Shown piece after piece: positions 63,320 to 64,000 of a stretch of DNA of 64,000 bases (the first letter of the stretch is position 1; every line of letters starts with the position of its first letter). The notes beneath the pieces are model-generated. The model was not told where the DNA came from, searched no databases, and saw only the letters and a program-made list of their open reading frames with translations. Position numbers and translations under genes: made by a program. This DNA comes from a bacterium. GTDB lineage: Bacteria > Planctomycetota > Planctomycetia > Kolteriales > Kolteriaceae. The stretch spans positions 1 to 64,000 of the forward strand of contig JAIELF010000011.1 of the NCBI GenBank assembly GCA_019753235.1. Direction: 5' to 3'.

Positions 63320-63868
63320 TTATGCTTCTGTTCGGCGGATGAAATCGACGAAGAGTCTTGCCTGTTCCGCAAGGCGATCCTTCAGGTCGTCTTGTTTGAG
63401 TTGGCCTGTTTCATCAAAGACATGATGAACTCCTTTGATGAAAACGCGGTACGGACAGATGAAGGCATTTCTGTAGCCGAAGACTTGTTGCAATTGTTCG
63501 ACAGGACGAAGCCCACCCCACTCCCCTGCCCCGATGCCGATGAAACAAACGGGTCGATTCTGAAATGACTGGGGGAAGGGCAACATGTCGATGAAATACT
63601 TGAGCGCCCCAGGGAAGCCGCCGTTGTATTCGGGGACAACCACGGCAATCCCGGCCGATTGCAAAATACGGTTGGTCCAAGTCTCAAGCGACGCGGGCTT
63701 CTTCGCATAAACGTCGGGGTGAAAAATCTCCATCGGCAAATCAGCAATGTCGAGAACTTGGGCCGAGACGCCCTGATCGCGGTAGATCGATTCGACCGCT
63801 GTCGCGACTTTTCGACTATTGCTGCCGGCACGATTCGTGCCTGAAATGATTTCGATCATACCGGTCAC
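63320..63868 (-). CDS. NADPH-dependent FMN reductase family protein
   Basis: The 182-residue flavodoxin-like protein has ISGTNRAGSNSRKVA (FMN phosphate loop) and VVPEYNGGFPGALKYFIDML (the PEYN motif binding the flavin ring), both standard for the family. AGGGAG precedes a GTG at 63868 by nine bases; an ATG at 63859 is the alternative. The electron acceptor is unknown. No neighbouring gene suggests its role. Confidence 0.9.
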   Translation of the reverse strand: MTGMIEIISGTNRAGSNSRKVATAVESIYRDQGVSAQVLDIADLPMEIFHPDVYAKKPASLETWTNRILQSAGIAVVVPEYNGGFPGALKYFIDMLPFPQSFQNRPVCFIGIGAGEWGGLRPVEQLQQVFGYRNAFICPYRVFIKGVHHVFDETGQLKQDDLKDRLAEQARLFVDFIRRTEA

Positions 63869-63941
63869 GCTTTGCGTCTCCCTCACGCGGATGTTGGAAT
63901 CTCCGCGTTATGGTAGAGAGCCGATCAGCTCCTGCGACTTG

Positions 63942-64000
63942 TCAAACCGCTTGAATTATCGATGCCGCCTTCTTGACGACCTGCAGACACTCTTTCACGT
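63942..64000 (-). CDS. 3' end of a gene cut by the window edge
   Basis: A minus-strand frame entering from the right edge reads VKECLQVVKKAASIIQAV and stops at a TGA (63942-63944). Amphipathic helical character suggests a real C terminus, but 19 codons are too few to be sure. Confidence 0.35.
   Translation of the reverse strand, partial: VKECLQVVKKAASIIQAV

Overview
The window looks like a chromosomal piece of a planctomycete. I judge this from gene content, not from any search. It has a prepilin-type DUF1559 protein ending in an H-X9-DG motif, ThuA-like and DUF1080 secreted proteins, PEP-CTERM-like choice-of-anchor proteins, a giant secreted protein with an N-terminal LEQR motif, a large CcsA with its own N-terminal extension, and a DUF3365 haem protein. 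GC is moderately high throughout. The exception is a visibly AT-richer patch at about 17.7-19.9 kb. There are no insertion sequences, phage genes or CRISPR arrays.

Layout. 0-3 kb: a truncated response regulator, two secreted proteins and a haem protein. 3-5 kb: a lipB-lipA-lipoyl-like operon on the minus strand. 5-9.2 kb: larC, a small unknown gene, an esterase-like hydrolase and dprA. 9.2-11.6 kb: GAF-containing ptsP. 11.8-14.9 kb: two choice-of-anchor M paralogues flanking a DUF1559 gene. 14.9-17.7 kb: eboB-eboA, divergent from hisI. 17.7-19.9 kb: a two-gene island of unknown function. 20.3-26.2 kb: a GT-C/TPR membrane protein, DAHP synthase, a translationally coupled sulfotransferase and an EboD-type dehydroquinate synthase homologue. 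26.3-32 kb: tyrS, DUF429, queE, a membrane protein plus trpD, and ogt. 32-37 kb: the resB-ccsA cytochrome c maturation pair. 37-40 kb: a BLUF photoreceptor facing a membrane-bound hybrid kinase. 40-43.7 kb: an M28 peptidase, two tandem SbtA-type bicarbonate permeases and a DTW/Tsr3-like gene. 43.8-47.8 kb: an AAA+ response regulator and a secreted toroid protein. 48-50.5 kb: an M16 peptidase pair. 50.7-53.1 kb: a signal-anchored protein, a Cys-rich repeat protein and a GT2. 53.7 kb: tRNA-Cys. 54-64 kb: a small membrane protein, acs, the 2,012-residue DUF4114/Ig-like/cyclophilin protein, an FMN reductase and a truncated gene.

Functional links. LipB and LipA make and insert lipoyl sulfurs, and the third gene of that operon encodes a lipoyl-domain fold without the acceptor lysine. 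ResB and CcsA form system II for haem attachment, and the CxxCH protein at 2.3 kb is a plausible client. EboA, EboB and EboD belong to the Ebo gene set, which handles or exports secondary metabolites in other bacteria. Here they are split over 10 kb with unrelated genes between them. The most novel candidates are the AT-richer flavin/NAD-binding island with a perfect palindrome upstream, the lysine-less lipoyl protein, the receiver domain with a large insertion, and the giant repeat-cyclophilin protein.
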